Shown here: in pieces, positions 41,901 to 50,832 of the stretch | Layout of the letters: each line of letters starts with the position of its first letter | Position numbering within the stretch: position 1 is the first letter of the stretch | Virus record (IMG/VR): IMGVR_UViG_3300042567_000475 | Span: 1 to 61,489 of that record | DNA from: a virus | Reading direction: 5' to 3' (one strand) | DNA: 61,489 nucleotides | Made by a program: the position numbers and the translations under genes | The notes under the pieces: generated by a model | What the model was told of the DNA's origin: nothing | Database searches by the model: none | Seen by the model: only the letters and a program-made list of their open reading frames with translations

Positions 41901-44900
41901 GGAGTAAGTGGTTTTCCTTCTGCGTCAAGGGTTAGAAATTCCATTGCTGCAGTCATATTAATATTTGGATTAAGATTTTCAATAATTTTCCATTGATCTT
42001 TTAATGTTTTTGCAGCAGCACCAAATTTTAATAAATCTGCTGGGTCTGTTGTGTCAATTTTCAAACCCTTTATCATTTCATCTGGCAAAGACATAATATC
42101 TTCCTGCGCTATGGTTAACTTTGTAATTGATGAAATCATTTCTGCTGGAGTATTTTCTCCTTCAGTTTGAATTACATATCTAATTACTTTTTCAACTACC
42201 CCACCTTCTGCTGCTCTAGCAAAAGCTTTGTTGATTTTTTCTGATCCATCTACTTCTCTAACTGCTTTTCCATAGGCATCACTTTTTTGAATTGCGACTG
42301 CCTGCTCTACTCCAACTGATCCTGAAAGAGATTGAAGTCCGAATGCAATGTCTGTTCGTCTTCTTTCTTGTTCTTCAGGAGAAATAATATTTCTTCCTGT
42401 ATCTCCAGTCTGTATTCCAGCAGACTTAAGCGTTTCTATACCAGTTTTTAGAAGATTTTCTGGTAAGGATGCAATATAATTTTCAATTAAAGCTGTATTT
42501 CCTCCAGCTGCTTCAAATTCCTTACCTATTGTAACAACATCACTTGACTGTCCCTTTGTAATTCCTGGAATATTTTGTGCAAACGTAATAAATTGTGCAG
42601 TAGCAATACTTGCTCCATCTCGCAATGCCTTAAGTGCATCAACGTTGTACATAATTTCTTGACCAAATTGAGCAGCTTGTTCAGCAGTCATGTCTCCAGC
42701 AAGTACGGATGCTTTAATTGCCTCATTTAGTCCCTCAAGATCGACCTCTCTTGCAAGATCTTGTGCTTCTTTTGATTCTTCAACTAAGGAGGTTTGTTGT
42801 GTAGAATCAAGTTCACCAAAAGATTTATCAAATTGTACATCTGCTTGTTGCTTAACAAATTCTTTTTGATAAGCTGATTGTGAGGGCGTTATTACATCTA
42901 CCATCCCCAATGCCGCCCCCACTAGGTTTCCACTAAGTAGGCTTAATGCAGGCCTCAAATAATCTTTTGATTCGCTAAAGCCAAGGGAAGATGTTCCAAT
43001 GTTTGTTGAATTAGTAATTGCACCTACCTGATCTTCTGTATAGCCTGCTGCAACCATTTGTTGATCCAGAGCTTGTCTTGCGGCACCTTGTTCAGCAGCA
43101 TTGCTAACAGATTTTTTAATAACATTTGTGTATTGTTCTTGAGCCGTTCTTGCTTCTGTTATTGCAGTATGATATTCGTTCCAACCAATTGTTCCTTCTG
43201 CGTATTGCTGTTCGGCAACTCCAATTACATTTCCATAATCTTGAATTATTTGTGTGGCTGCCCCTATAGCTCTACCAGCGGTTTCATTTGAAAGGCTTGC
43301 TTCCCCACTTGATACTGCAAGTTTTGCAAGAGAACCATCGGCATCAACTGCCGCTTTACGCATATCAGCAATTTCTTTTATAGCAGAAGTTCCAGTTTTT
43401 TGTCCTGATATAGATGAAACAGCTTGATTTGAAAGAACAGAGTCTCCAAGTTTTAATCCTACTGCTTTAGCAAAAGTAGTTGCTGCTTTCTGATCCATCA
43501 TTCCAGATGCTATTGCTGTCTTTAAATAATCTGATAGTTTTTGGAATCTTTCAGCAGATGTTGAATTTTGAAGATCTTCAATAAACTTTTGTCCAGCACC
43601 AGATTCAAATACCCCAGAGAATTCATTTGCGATTGTTGCTTCTTCTTCTGAAGAAATTCCCATTACTGCTTTTTGTCTGGCTTGTGCAGGAGTTTCTGTT
43701 CCTAGTACTTGTGCCATTGTATTTAATGCATTTGCAGTAGCACCAATATTTGCTCCAAACTCCGCTGCTTTAGTGGCAGCATCATCTACACTCTTTCTCC
43801 AAATATATAATCCAGCACCTACTGCTGCTAAAGCTGCTGCTACTGCTGCTGCTGGAAGTGCAATTGCAGCAAGTGGTGCTAGCATTGGTCCAAGCATTGG
43901 TAGCATACTGCCCATGCTAAGAGCCATTCCTCCAGCATTCATGGCTGCCCCTAGTCCTGCATTTGATTCACCAACAGAGCCTGCACCCATCATTAAGGCT
44001 CCACCAGCCATTCCTATGCCCATGGAAGCTCCCATGCCCTTCATTCCACCCATAGATTGAAGACCTCTACCAATGGCTGAGTTTGCTTTATTTTCTTTTC
44101 CAAATCCAAGTGTTCTTGAAGAAAATCCTCTTTGTCTTGTAGTTGTTGTTCTTCTAATTGCTATGGCACGACCAATTTCTCTTCCAATTGTTTTATCATC
44201 CATAGCATTTCTACCCAATACTGCGTCTGACTGATATTCATATATTGGGGAACCTTTTTGTGCAAGAGCCTTTGCCTTTTCTGGATCTTTAATTGGCTTT
44301 CCATCTGCACCAAATCCAATGATATCTCCACCTTCTGCATATCCCATTAAAGTTCCATTATTAACAGAGCGTAGTAAATCTAAATTCTTTTTTGTAGCAT
44401 CTTTATTGATAACAAATTCACCTGGAGTAAGTACTGCTGGTACTGTGTCTTTATTCCCTACCCCTGGAACTATGTTTCTAGATGTTTTTGTTGAATCAAA
44501 TATTTCTCCACCAATATTTCTCATCTGAGGAAGAATGCCACCCATGTTAAGTTTTGATACAACATTTGGATAAGATACTTCTCTTCCTCTTCCCCAGTTA
44601 ACAAAGGCAGCCATATTTTCAGATTCATCATAAAGTCGATCTAAGTCGGGCTTTGCTTTATCGCGGGAAACTTCTCCTCTAACAATTGCCATTCTTATTT
44701 TTTTAATTTCTTCTTTTGCCTTGTCGTATCTTGCTTGAGCTTCTTCTCTTTCTACAATTCTAGTTTTTGGCCTTCCCGTTAGTCTTGCACCTAAAAGGGC
44801 AACCTCTTTTTCGTCAAGGATTTCATTACTTGCTGCTGGATTATTTATTCTTTGTTCATCTCTGGGAACAATTCTTCCGCTTACATCAAAGTATTTTTCT

Positions 44901-47900
44901 CCCTTCTTTATAGAAGTTTTATAAATTGTAGGAATATTTGATTCTTGTAAATCATCAATAATCTTTTGATGACCAGCAATAAATTCTTGATCTCTTTTAA
45001 TTCTTTCTTCAAGTTTTTTCTTGTTGGCTTTCCAAATAACACCACCAGATGCTTGAATTTCTTCTGGAGTTAGTCTTAAACCTAATGCCCCATTTTCTTG
45101 ATTAAATGGAGACCATGTTTTCAAAGGGTGTGGACCATCTGGCCCCAAAGATCTTAACCAATCTATATCTCTTTTCATTCCTTGACTTCTTTGAGCAATT
45201 TGGAATTTTGAGTTATTCATTTTGTCAAATAATCTAGAGCTTTCTATAAATCTTCCAACACCCTTACCTGTTGACCAGCTAGAGACTTCCTTTAAAGTTC
45301 CTCCGCTTATTGGGTCAACAGATCCTCTTGTTATGTCTATCTTTTTTCTAGATGTAGACAATCCTCTTTTTATGTTTGCTGGGATGTTTTGCAACATGTC
45401 ATCTCTATTTGATTGACTAATAGATGTTGTCATTCTTGAGAACCATTCAACAATGTTTGCTGGGATGCGGCCTCTTGCACCTCTTGCTGCATTTGCTGCT
45501 GCAGCAATTCCTCCTCCTCCTAGCATTGAAATCATTCCACCCATATTAAGTTGGGACGATTCTGACATAACGTATCTTCCTGATGATTTTCCAGTGCTCT
45601 TTAATCTTGATGTTCCTTGCATTCTTAAAGAGTCGTATAGTTTTTCAGGAAGATTTCTTTTTAAAATATCTGTAAAGATATTATCAAATTCTCCTGGTTT
45701 AAGAGGTGTTTCGCCTATACTTCCAAATATATTTCGTGCATCATTGTATGATCTTTCTATTGCTGGAATAGATATTGTGTCTGGTATACCTAGTCTTCTT
45801 GCAGCTTCCAGCTGCAAAGAAAATGGATGAGCAGGAGTGTTTGCAAGATCGTTATAGATATCTTCTCCAGTTATCTTTCCAAAAGAAGGTCCACCTTTAA
45901 GACCTTGATTAACTCTTGGTGATTGCCAAATCATTAACCCTGGATGATAAGTTCTTTCATCATCAATTTTAATTCCCTTGGCAACGTGACCTCTTTGCAA
46001 AAATTCTGCAGACAACATGCTTTCGTCCAAAACATCTCTTCCAAGGCTAGAGCTTGAACCCATTATTCTTTTTCTATCATTTTTTTGCAATCCCCCTCCC
46101 GTACCCGTCAACCAACCTGGAAGCAAGCCCCGTGAACTTCCCGACAATCTTTGAAAGTTTTTCATTAACATTCCTATATTGGCATACTGTACTCCAGGAA
46201 TCATTCCACCCTTGTTTGCATGAGTGGCTTGACCAGATCCTCTTAGACCTGCATAATCAAGAACTCCTTCAGGTCTTCCTAGATTTCCAGCTTCTCTTCC
46301 TGCAAGGTTTCCAATATTTATCTGTCTACCATCCATGTCAACATAAAGATCTTTTTTATTTTTTCCTGATGAATATTGAATTCCTCTAGCATCTAGGGTT
46401 TGTTTTATTAGTGGCAAAGATGCATTTGCATTTACAGCATCTCCTTGAAGCACATCCCTTATAAAATCATTTCTTCTTGTTTTGGGAAATCCAGCAGAGT
46501 CTAAATATTTTCTTACAGCATTACGAGAGGCTTTTTCAAATCTTCCGTTAGTAATACCTGTCATTGGAAGTTTTAAGATTTCTTCTTTATAAATTCTGTC
46601 AAAAACATTTCTATCTAATTTTGCACCCAAATAACTGTCTAGCTGTTTTGCCAATGGGGAATAAACATCTGGTGTATTCAATTCTTTAAGAAGATTATCT
46701 CTTGTTAAATCCCCTCTCATCATAGCTAGGTTTGAGTCTTGAGACATTCTAAAAGTTAGGTTTCCACGAGTTTTTAATCCAAGCTGTTCTGGACTAAACC
46801 CAAGTCTTTCAACAGCAAATCTTAAAGTGTCTACCCTTACATTTTGTCCTTTTTGATATTTTCCAGTTAAAGTATTGTATAGGTCTTGTGAGCTTCTTGA
46901 GGATGCTGCGTTTGATGCTTGAGTTTTTCTAGTCCCCCCTCTACCGCCCATTGCAATTGGAATAGTTGCTGCCTCTTGTCTTTGAGTCTGTACTCTTGCC
47001 ATAACTCTTTGCATTGCAGCGGTCATACCTGCCCCACCACCAGTATTCAACATAGAGACTGGCTTTCCACTATTAATGGCATGAAGCAAAGAGAAGTTTT
47101 CCTGTGTGGCCTTTTTGTTTACTACAAACTCTCCAGGTGTTAGAACTGCTGGGACGGTATCTCTATTTCCAACCCCTGGAATAGTGCCTCCACTGTTTCT
47201 TGCAACTATTGGAAGAGGTCTGCCTGCAAGATTTGACGATCCTCCTCTAGCCCTAGTCATTGCTGCGCCAGGAATTGCAAATGCTCCTCCTGCGACTGAA
47301 GCTTTTGAGGCGTCCATCATTCTTGCAGCAAGAATTTGATAAGAAGCTGCTAATTCATCAACTGCTGTACTTGCTACTCCAGCAGCTAAAGGCTGGTCTC
47401 TTAATGCCATATTTACAAACTCAGTGGATTGTCCCAATTGCATTGCAGCGTTTGCTGCGTCCATTTCTGCAAGACTCATGTATTTTAATGTTTGACTTAC
47501 TGCCTGAATTGAACCAGATATTCCACCTTTTGTAAATCCCTTAAAGGCTACTCCAATAACATTTCCAAATTTAATAAGAGTTCCTGTTAGGTTCATTAAC
47601 AAACCTAAAAACATAGTTCCTGCTGGGATTAAAATACCAGTAATTACTGTTCCAAATCCAATAAACTTTTTAGCAAAGTCTGGTAAAGAATTAAATTTTT
47701 CTACTAGGCTTCCTAGAAATTCAAGAACAGGAATAGCTAGTTGAGTAAACATTTCTCCAATTGGAGCTATGGCAAGCTTTAGTCTTTCCATTGCTGCGAC
47801 AAATTTTGTTGCAGAAGAATCTTCAATAGCACCAAGTTCTTTTGTAGCAGAAGCAGCAAGTTGTGCTGCTGACAATGCAGCAGTATCCATAACTCGTGAA

Positions 47901-49258
47901 GCTTGAGATCCATCCTTAATAATATTATTAAACAAAGCTCCAAGTCTTGCATACTGGTATTTTCCAAATACCTTTTCAAGTGCTTGTTGTTTTCCAAATT
48001 CATCTAGAGTAGCTAATGCTCTAGCAAAACCTTGAACAGTTCCCATAAGATCTCCGCGATTTGCGTCAACAATTGCATTGATATTTATACCAAGTTCGCC
48101 TAGCTTTTCTACTGCTCTGTTTGTTGGGTTAATCAAAGAGGCAAGACCAGATTTTAATGCGTTTGCTCCTTGAGCAGCAGAAACACCGCCTTCCTGCATA
48201 GCAGCAAGCATTGCAGCCATGTCTTCTACAGATCCACCAAGACCTTTAATAACTGGAGCAACTCTTGGAATAGCCTGTGCAAGATCTTGCAGGGTAACAA
48301 CTGTTTGGTTTTCTACCATGTTCAAAAAGTTAATTGTTTTTGTTAAATCTTTACTCTGTAGACCAAAGGCTGTTTGCAAAGCTATTGTTGTTTCAAGTGC
48401 TTCACTTTGTTCCATTTGACCAAGTGTTGCAAGTCTAGTTGCTTCTCTGGTTGCATCAATAAGATCTGCGCCCTGGGAACCAGCAGCGGCAGCTTGAGCA
48501 GCCAGACCAATAGTATCTTTTACTGCAATTCCATACTTTGTATATTCTTTTGCCAATTCCTTAACAGCTTCAAGGTTTGCTTCCATCTCTTCTGGTGGTG
48601 TAAAAGCATCTCCATAAACTTTTCTAAAGTTAATTGTTTCTTTTTCAATTTCTCTAAATACTTTTCCAGATGTGGCTGCAAAAATTGTAAGTGGTACTGT
48701 AAAGCCAACCATAAGCTGACGACCAGCCCACTGAGTATTCTTACCAAAATTAATCATTGATGTCGTTGATTGGGTAAGCATTGCTCTATGAATTGCTAAT
48801 TTTTGTGCTGAAACTGCTGCTTGAGAATTAAAGGCTTGAAGAGGTCTAATTGCAAGTGACTCTCTAAATCCATTTGCTGCTGAACCAGTGGCTATAAATT
48901 GAGTTTCTAATGCTGATGCACGGGCATTTGCCAATGATAGGACTGCTGCTGCTTCATTGCTACCCTTTTTAAATCTTGCGTTAAAGAATTGACCTATTGT
49001 TCCTTGTCCCTTTTGAAGAGTCTTGTCTAGTCTAGAGGCAGCGGTTTGCATCCTTACTGTTTCTGCACTAAATAATCCTCCAGCATTAACCATCTCAGAA
49101 AGCTCTGATGCAAGATTTTTTGCTGCGCTAGCTTGAACTCTATTGTTAGTATTTAAAGCTGACTGAAATGAGTTTATCTGAGCCTGAAGCTGCCTAAGAC
49201 TTTGAGCAGCGTCACTAGTATTGATGTTGACATCAATATTAACTCTAGTATTTGCCAC
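38897..49258 (-). CDS. Tape measure protein (3453 residues)
   Basis: The longest gene of the window. The N-terminal 200 residues are helical. About residues 180-560 match TP901-type tape measure proteins (FGKNTQWAGRQLMVGFTVPL, then VEDMAAMLAAMQEGGVSAAQ). Hydrophobic segments occur near 525-560 and 1740-1830. A coiled-coil-rich part spans about 2650-3080, with an Ala-rich repeat at about 3186-3306. The motif VPAxLTPGEFV occurs three times (starting near residues 700, 1604 and 3358). It sets tail length and is ejected with DNA; the usual 0.15 nm per residue predicts a tail near 0.5 micrometre. It follows the frameshifted chaperone genes. Confidence 0.93.
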   Translation of the reverse strand: MANTRVNIDVNINTSDAAQSLRQLQAQINSFQSALNTNNRVQASAAKNLASELSEMVNAGGLFSAETVRMQTAASRLDKTLQKGQGTIGQFFNARFKKGSNEAAAVLSLANARASALETQFIATGSAANGFRESLAIRPLQAFNSQAAVSAQKLAIHRAMLTQSTTSMINFGKNTQWAGRQLMVGFTVPLTIFAATSGKVFREIEKETINFRKVYGDAFTPPEEMEANLEAVKELAKEYTKYGIAVKDTIGLAAQAAAAGSQGADLIDATREATRLATLGQMEQSEALETTIALQTAFGLQSKDLTKTINFLNMVENQTVVTLQDLAQAIPRVAPVIKGLGGSVEDMAAMLAAMQEGGVSAAQGANALKSGLASLINPTNRAVEKLGELGININAIVDANRGDLMGTVQGFARALATLDEFGKQQALEKVFGKYQYARLGALFNNIIKDGSQASRVMDTAALSAAQLAASATKELGAIEDSSATKFVAAMERLKLAIAPIGEMFTQLAIPVLEFLGSLVEKFNSLPDFAKKFIGFGTVITGILIPAGTMFLGLLMNLTGTLIKFGNVIGVAFKGFTKGGISGSIQAVSQTLKYMSLAEMDAANAAMQLGQSTEFVNMALRDQPLAAGVASTAVDELAASYQILAARMMDASKASVAGGAFAIPGAAMTRARGGSSNLAGRPLPIVARNSGGTIPGVGNRDTVPAVLTPGEFVVNKKATQENFSLLHAINSGKPVSMLNTGGGAGMTAAMQRVMARVQTQRQEAATIPIAMGGRGGTRKTQASNAASSRSSQDLYNTLTGKYQKGQNVRVDTLRFAVERLGFSPEQLGLKTRGNLTFRMSQDSNLAMMRGDLTRDNLLKELNTPDVYSPLAKQLDSYLGAKLDRNVFDRIYKEEILKLPMTGITNGRFEKASRNAVRKYLDSAGFPKTRRNDFIRDVLQGDAVNANASLPLIKQTLDARGIQYSSGKNKKDLYVDMDGRQINIGNLAGREAGNLGRPEGVLDYAGLRGSGQATHANKGGMIPGVQYANIGMLMKNFQRLSGSSRGLLPGWLTGTGGGLQKNDRKRIMGSSSSLGRDVLDESMLSAEFLQRGHVAKGIKIDDERTYHPGLMIWQSPRVNQGLKGGPSFGKITGEDIYNDLANTPAHPFSLQLEAARRLGIPDTISIPAIERSYNDARNIFGSIGETPLKPGEFDNIFTDILKRNLPEKLYDSLRMQGTSRLKSTGKSSGRYVMSESSQLNMGGMISMLGGGGIAAAANAARGARGRIPANIVEWFSRMTTSISQSNRDDMLQNIPANIKRGLSTSRKKIDITRGSVDPISGGTLKEVSSWSTGKGVGRFIESSRLFDKMNNSKFQIAQRSQGMKRDIDWLRSLGPDGPHPLKTWSPFNQENGALGLRLTPEEIQASGGVIWKANKKKLEERIKRDQEFIAGHQKIIDDLQESNIPTIYKTSIKKGEKYFDVSGRIVPRDEQRINNPAASNEILDEKEVALLGARLTGRPKTRIVEREEAQARYDKAKEEIKKIRMAIVRGEVSRDKAKPDLDRLYDESENMAAFVNWGRGREVSYPNVVSKLNMGGILPQMRNIGGEIFDSTKTSRNIVPGVGNKDTVPAVLTPGEFVINKDATKKNLDLLRSVNNGTLMGYAEGGDIIGFGADGKPIKDPEKAKALAQKGSPIYEYQSDAVLGRNAMDDKTIGREIGRAIAIRRTTTTRQRGFSSRTLGFGKENKANSAIGRGLQSMGGMKGMGASMGIGMAGGALMMGAGSVGESNAGLGAAMNAGGMALSMGSMLPMLGPMLAPLAAIALPAAAVAAALAAVGAGLYIWRKSVDDAATKAAEFGANIGATANALNTMAQVLGTETPAQARQKAVMGISSEEEATIANEFSGVFESGAGQKFIEDLQNSTSAERFQKLSDYLKTAIASGMMDQKAATTFAKAVGLKLGDSVLSNQAVSSISGQKTGTSAIKEIADMRKAAVDADGSLAKLAVSSGEASLSNETAGRAIGAATQIIQDYGNVIGVAEQQYAEGTIGWNEYHTAITEARTAQEQYTNVIKKSVSNAAEQGAARQALDQQMVAAGYTEDQVGAITNSTNIGTSSLGFSESKDYLRPALSLLSGNLVGAALGMVDVITPSQSAYQKEFVKQQADVQFDKSFGELDSTQQTSLVEESKEAQDLAREVDLEGLNEAIKASVLAGDMTAEQAAQFGQEIMYNVDALKALRDGASIATAQFITFAQNIPGITKGQSSDVVTIGKEFEAAGGNTALIENYIASLPENLLKTGIETLKSAGIQTGDTGRNIISPEEQERRRTDIAFGLQSLSGSVGVEQAVAIQKSDAYGKAVREVDGSEKINKAFARAAEGGVVEKVIRYVIQTEGENTPAEMISSITKLTIAQEDIMSLPDEMIKGLKIDTTDPADLLKFGAAAKTLKDQWKIIENLNPNINMTAAMEFLTLDAEGKPLTPEQVSKNVIKLNKAMKDLESGNSEIRKKAMIDIAVAYSGKNIAGGTPQEAAANAIAGLREQFKNFDKLDPVVQEQMIEIRMGYEVKNLSLVMQLNSAMAALKTATDAESRQIILKRIASLQSQIGTEKALVEATVAPIPGSGSSSGSSGGGEKSIAQQLKEQAKLSGETFKGISNLQNEKGFKNFIAGPFAPEFLEYLRSQGAAGLKLIKGGLEKVKAAYADYQKTKISDAAAMAALTPQALVQESKKTALSSQYNKKLADKGLYEDDINAIRELISDEDLLYAQQLRRKLKDKGTSKEEKREINQKLQAFKEAREAAERDAPIINQAQKISGSITDMKTQTSLLVAELGFINEGKTPELAAALAAAGLKAGDATGKVELLTDAYNKLKAAEYARDPGRLEQEKRDNLMEIKDVQRQIEEIEIVKPLEDLVEAQQKIIDGQEKIVRGKQQEVDIIGRNIELKQRELEPLDDQIEKLQELSDKTSEAYDAQIEALDEIYNREENIAKLKQGQLDVAQALSRGDVAAAAQGALGMSQELARQSREEARSALESQKEKATQNIQNKILEIEKQKKKINKDIEDLQMRQRVIQDEIYIIQSTKILPAENKIYDLQIQINNEADRLATKYNNAAEALENLRVKLKDLQKDQDRLNKTIPGDNAGETEATPAEPAPDPYPIGQSGMLLNPAGPALTTGGGYLGGSGGGGSNSVNIPPVKTLTPSAPSAPTPTADQSQRLADAARLAAAARAAAEAAAKRVAGPSAADRAADAAAAVRDAAAARAAAEAAANAAKARAAAQAKANEAEAQRAKAAAAAAADRARAAAEAAAKRVAGPSAADRAADAAAAVRAAANAAKARAANRAFGGFISNYAIGGMVNYKGSTERAPGMMYGGSAKKYAYGSIVPGRGMTDKVPALLTPGEFVVRKRVAEQYGPLLELLNGQVFPTMKTNSFNSSNKTEKSGSMYNYNVNVTLNGSDMDANDVANAVMQKIKMTENKGIRSNNIRG
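39370..39457 (-). repeat. 88-bp direct repeat, copy A (tape measure Ala-rich region)
   Basis: The same 88 bases recur at 39589-39676, in frame, 219 bases apart. They encode Ala-rich residues including KRVAGPSAADRAAD. Probably a recent duplication by slippage or recombination. Confidence 0.85.
39589..39676 (-). repeat. 88-bp direct repeat, copy B
   Basis: Second copy of the unit at 39370-39457, base for base as read by eye. Both lie within a tract of GCN alanine codons (about 39340-39700). Confidence 0.85.
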
Positions 49259-49259
49259 T

Positions 49260-49927
49260 TTAAATTACCTCATAGTCAAGTCCTGCGCCAATTCCGAATC
49301 CAGTTCTTGAGGCATTTTTGCCACGAAGAGTAGTTATGTCCTTTGGATCGTTTGACGCGCCCTTGCTATTAGCCTTTGCTTTTATTTTTTCCCATGTGTC
49401 CATGGCATTGGATTTTGATTTATCAATATCTACACCTTGAATTGCTGCAAAGAATTTCTTGTTTTCATAATCTTCTTGATTCTTTGCTTCAAGGATTGCG
49501 ACTAGTTCTGGCATTGATAAATTATCCTCCAATTCTTGGTAATCTTTCCAGTGTCCCAGAAGGAATACCCTTGATTCTAGTACGACGAGATCTAGCTCTA
49601 GCCAGCTAGAGCCGCCGCCAGTGCGTTTGGGTCATTCAACTTAATACCAGATGCTACTTCAATAATTTTGTACACCGTTGGTAGATCAATGACCTCTTCT
49701 AGCTTTTCTTTTGTTGCGTAATCCTCGTTGTACTGCTTCATTGCAATTACTGCACAATCAAGAAGCAGGTCCATTGACTTAATGTTGTCAGATGCAATAT
49801 CTTCATCACCAATCTTCTGGAACTCCTTCATAAAGTCACGAAGAAGTGTAATCTTTAGTGGTCGCATCTTGATGTTTACTCCATCAATTAGCTCTACTTC
49901 TACTGTTTCATATACGCTCGTTGCCAT
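49260..49927 (-). CDS. Tail assembly chaperone, -1 frameshift fusion product (gpGT-like)
   Basis: Ribosomes that slip back one base at CCCAAAC (49625-49631) leave the upstream frame after residue 101. They continue in the frame that ends at 49260, giving about 222 residues. The -1 frame is fully open between the slip site and the downstream 90-residue frame (LGHWKDYQELEDNLSMPEL). An independent start (TTG 49532, GGA upstream) is also conceivable. In lambda and many siphophages the short and fused forms escort the tape measure protein during tail assembly. Position just before the tape measure gene agrees. Confidence 0.85.
49595..49631 (-). other. Programmed -1 ribosomal frameshift site
   Basis: The heptamer C-CCA-AAC (49625-49631) stands in the right phase for a -1 slip (X XXY YYZ). 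Twelve bases downstream a 7-bp hairpin (GCTCTAG / CTAGAGC, loop CTGG, 49595-49612) covers the zero-frame stop codon. Confidence 0.85.
49598..49927 (-). CDS. Tail assembly chaperone, short form (gpG-like)
   Basis: A 109-residue protein (beta-rich start VEVELIDGVNIKMRPLKITL, then helices) ending LNDPNALAAALAG. The stop lies inside the hairpin that follows the slippery heptamer. It fits the small tail-assembly chaperone between major tail and tape measure genes. AAAGGA precedes the ATG. Confidence 0.85.
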   Translation of the reverse strand: MATSVYETVEVELIDGVNIKMRPLKITLLRDFMKEFQKIGDEDIASDNIKSMDLLLDCAVIAMKQYNEDYATKEKLEEVIDLPTVYKIIEVASGIKLNDPNALAAALAG

Positions 49928-49954
49928 TATAATCCTTTCTGGGGTTATATATAA

Positions 49955-49963
49955 ATTATATCA
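49955..49963 (-). promoter_or_regulatory. Extended -10 promoter TGATATAAT before the chaperone and tape measure genes
   Basis: TGA plus TATAAT lies just after the terminator of the major tail gene and about 28 bases before the ATG at 49927. It would restart transcription at a lower level for chaperones and tape measure. Confidence 0.55.
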
Positions 49964-49977
49964 TAGGCATGTAAAAA

Positions 49978-50014
49978 CTTAGCCCGTCCAACCTTTTGGC
50001 TGAACGGGACTAAG
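49978..50014 (-). terminator. Terminator after the major tail protein gene
   Basis: A long imperfect stem (CTTAG...CCCGT...CAGCC with GGTTG...ACGGG...CTAAG) closes on an AAAA loop. It is followed on the minus strand by TTTTT. It lies 32 bases after the major tail stop. Confidence 0.8.
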
Positions 50015-50045
50015 TATATATTATTTAGTTTTTATTAAATTGTTA

Positions 50046-50729
50046 TTACGGACCTAGTACGCGGTCTACGATCTTGCCGTATGAACCATTTGATGCTGGT
50101 AGAAGACGGAAAGATACCTCGAACATTGTTGGCTCGTCACGTTTTGCTGAAGCCGTTACACTCTCAATTGAGAGGGCACGGTGAGCAACATAAACACGCT
50201 CAACGCTGTCTGCACCTGTAGCTGCTGGATCGCCAGATCCTGGACCTACAGCTATAATTGCACGTTCTAGTGGAACCTCACCAAGATTACCAGATTGAAT
50301 AACCATTGATTTCTCATCTGGATCATTGTCATCATAGTCTGCATCAGAACCTGCTGTTGCTACTACTAGATTTTCTAGAGTACCTTCAGCAAATGCTGTT
50401 ACTAGGTTGACCTGCATACCCTGCTTGTATAGACGAGCTACGTCAAGGAGCTGATCTACCTGAACCTCACCGAAGTCTGGCTGGAACTGAATTTCTAGAC
50501 CGTTCATAGTAAAGCCTACGTTTCTCCAGTTGGCAGAAGCTCCCGCTGCTGACAATGAATCTGCGTAACGTGTTCCATCAACGAATGCTGGAATATCAGA
50601 TGCTCCTGCTCCATCAAATGCGTATACTGCTGGTGTTGAACCTTCAACATACTTAAGTGAAGATGATCTTGCTACGAAGATCTGAGCTGCACCTACGATA
50701 ATATTTCTTGAATCACCTAAAGTTGCCAT
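50046..50729 (-). CDS. Major tail protein
   Basis: A 227-residue protein. GDSRNIIVGAAQIFVARSS opening, NGLEIQFQPDFGEVQVDQLL in the middle and a C-terminal beta part (RALSIESVTASAKRDEPTMF) fit tail tube proteins of long-tailed phages. It lies between the connector genes and the chaperones. It has a GGGGTG ribosome site after a purine-rich leader of about 80 bases, and its own terminator, as expected for an abundant protein. Confidence 0.85.
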   Translation of the reverse strand: MATLGDSRNIIVGAAQIFVARSSSLKYVEGSTPAVYAFDGAGASDIPAFVDGTRYADSLSAAGASANWRNVGFTMNGLEIQFQPDFGEVQVDQLLDVARLYKQGMQVNLVTAFAEGTLENLVVATAGSDADYDDNDPDEKSMVIQSGNLGEVPLERAIIAVGPGSGDPAATGADSVERVYVAHRALSIESVTASAKRDEPTMFEVSFRLLPASNGSYGKIVDRVLGP

Positions 50730-50816
50730 ATTTTTATTTCACCCCTTATTTCTTTTTTTTTATTTGTATTACATTTATTGCCTTTGTTGCTTGGCGTGGG
50801 GCGTTTCCTCATCTTT

Positions 50817-50822
50817 ATTATA
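50817..50822 (-). promoter_or_regulatory. Possible -10 box before the major tail gene
   Basis: A perfect TATAAT in the 103-base gap upstream of the major tail gene. No -35 hexamer at 16-18 bases. The transcript would have an A-rich leader. Confidence 0.35.
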
Positions 50823-50832
50823 GTGGCATAAT

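Noticed and set aside
45453-45830. 125-codon plus-strand frame inside the tape measure gene
   Set aside because: Shadow frame; no ribosome site, no promoter, odd residue composition.
49978-50014. Cloverleaf-like tRNA in the gap after the major tail gene
   Set aside because: It folds as one long stem with an AAAA loop and a T tract, a terminator; no TpsiC or anticodon arms are present.
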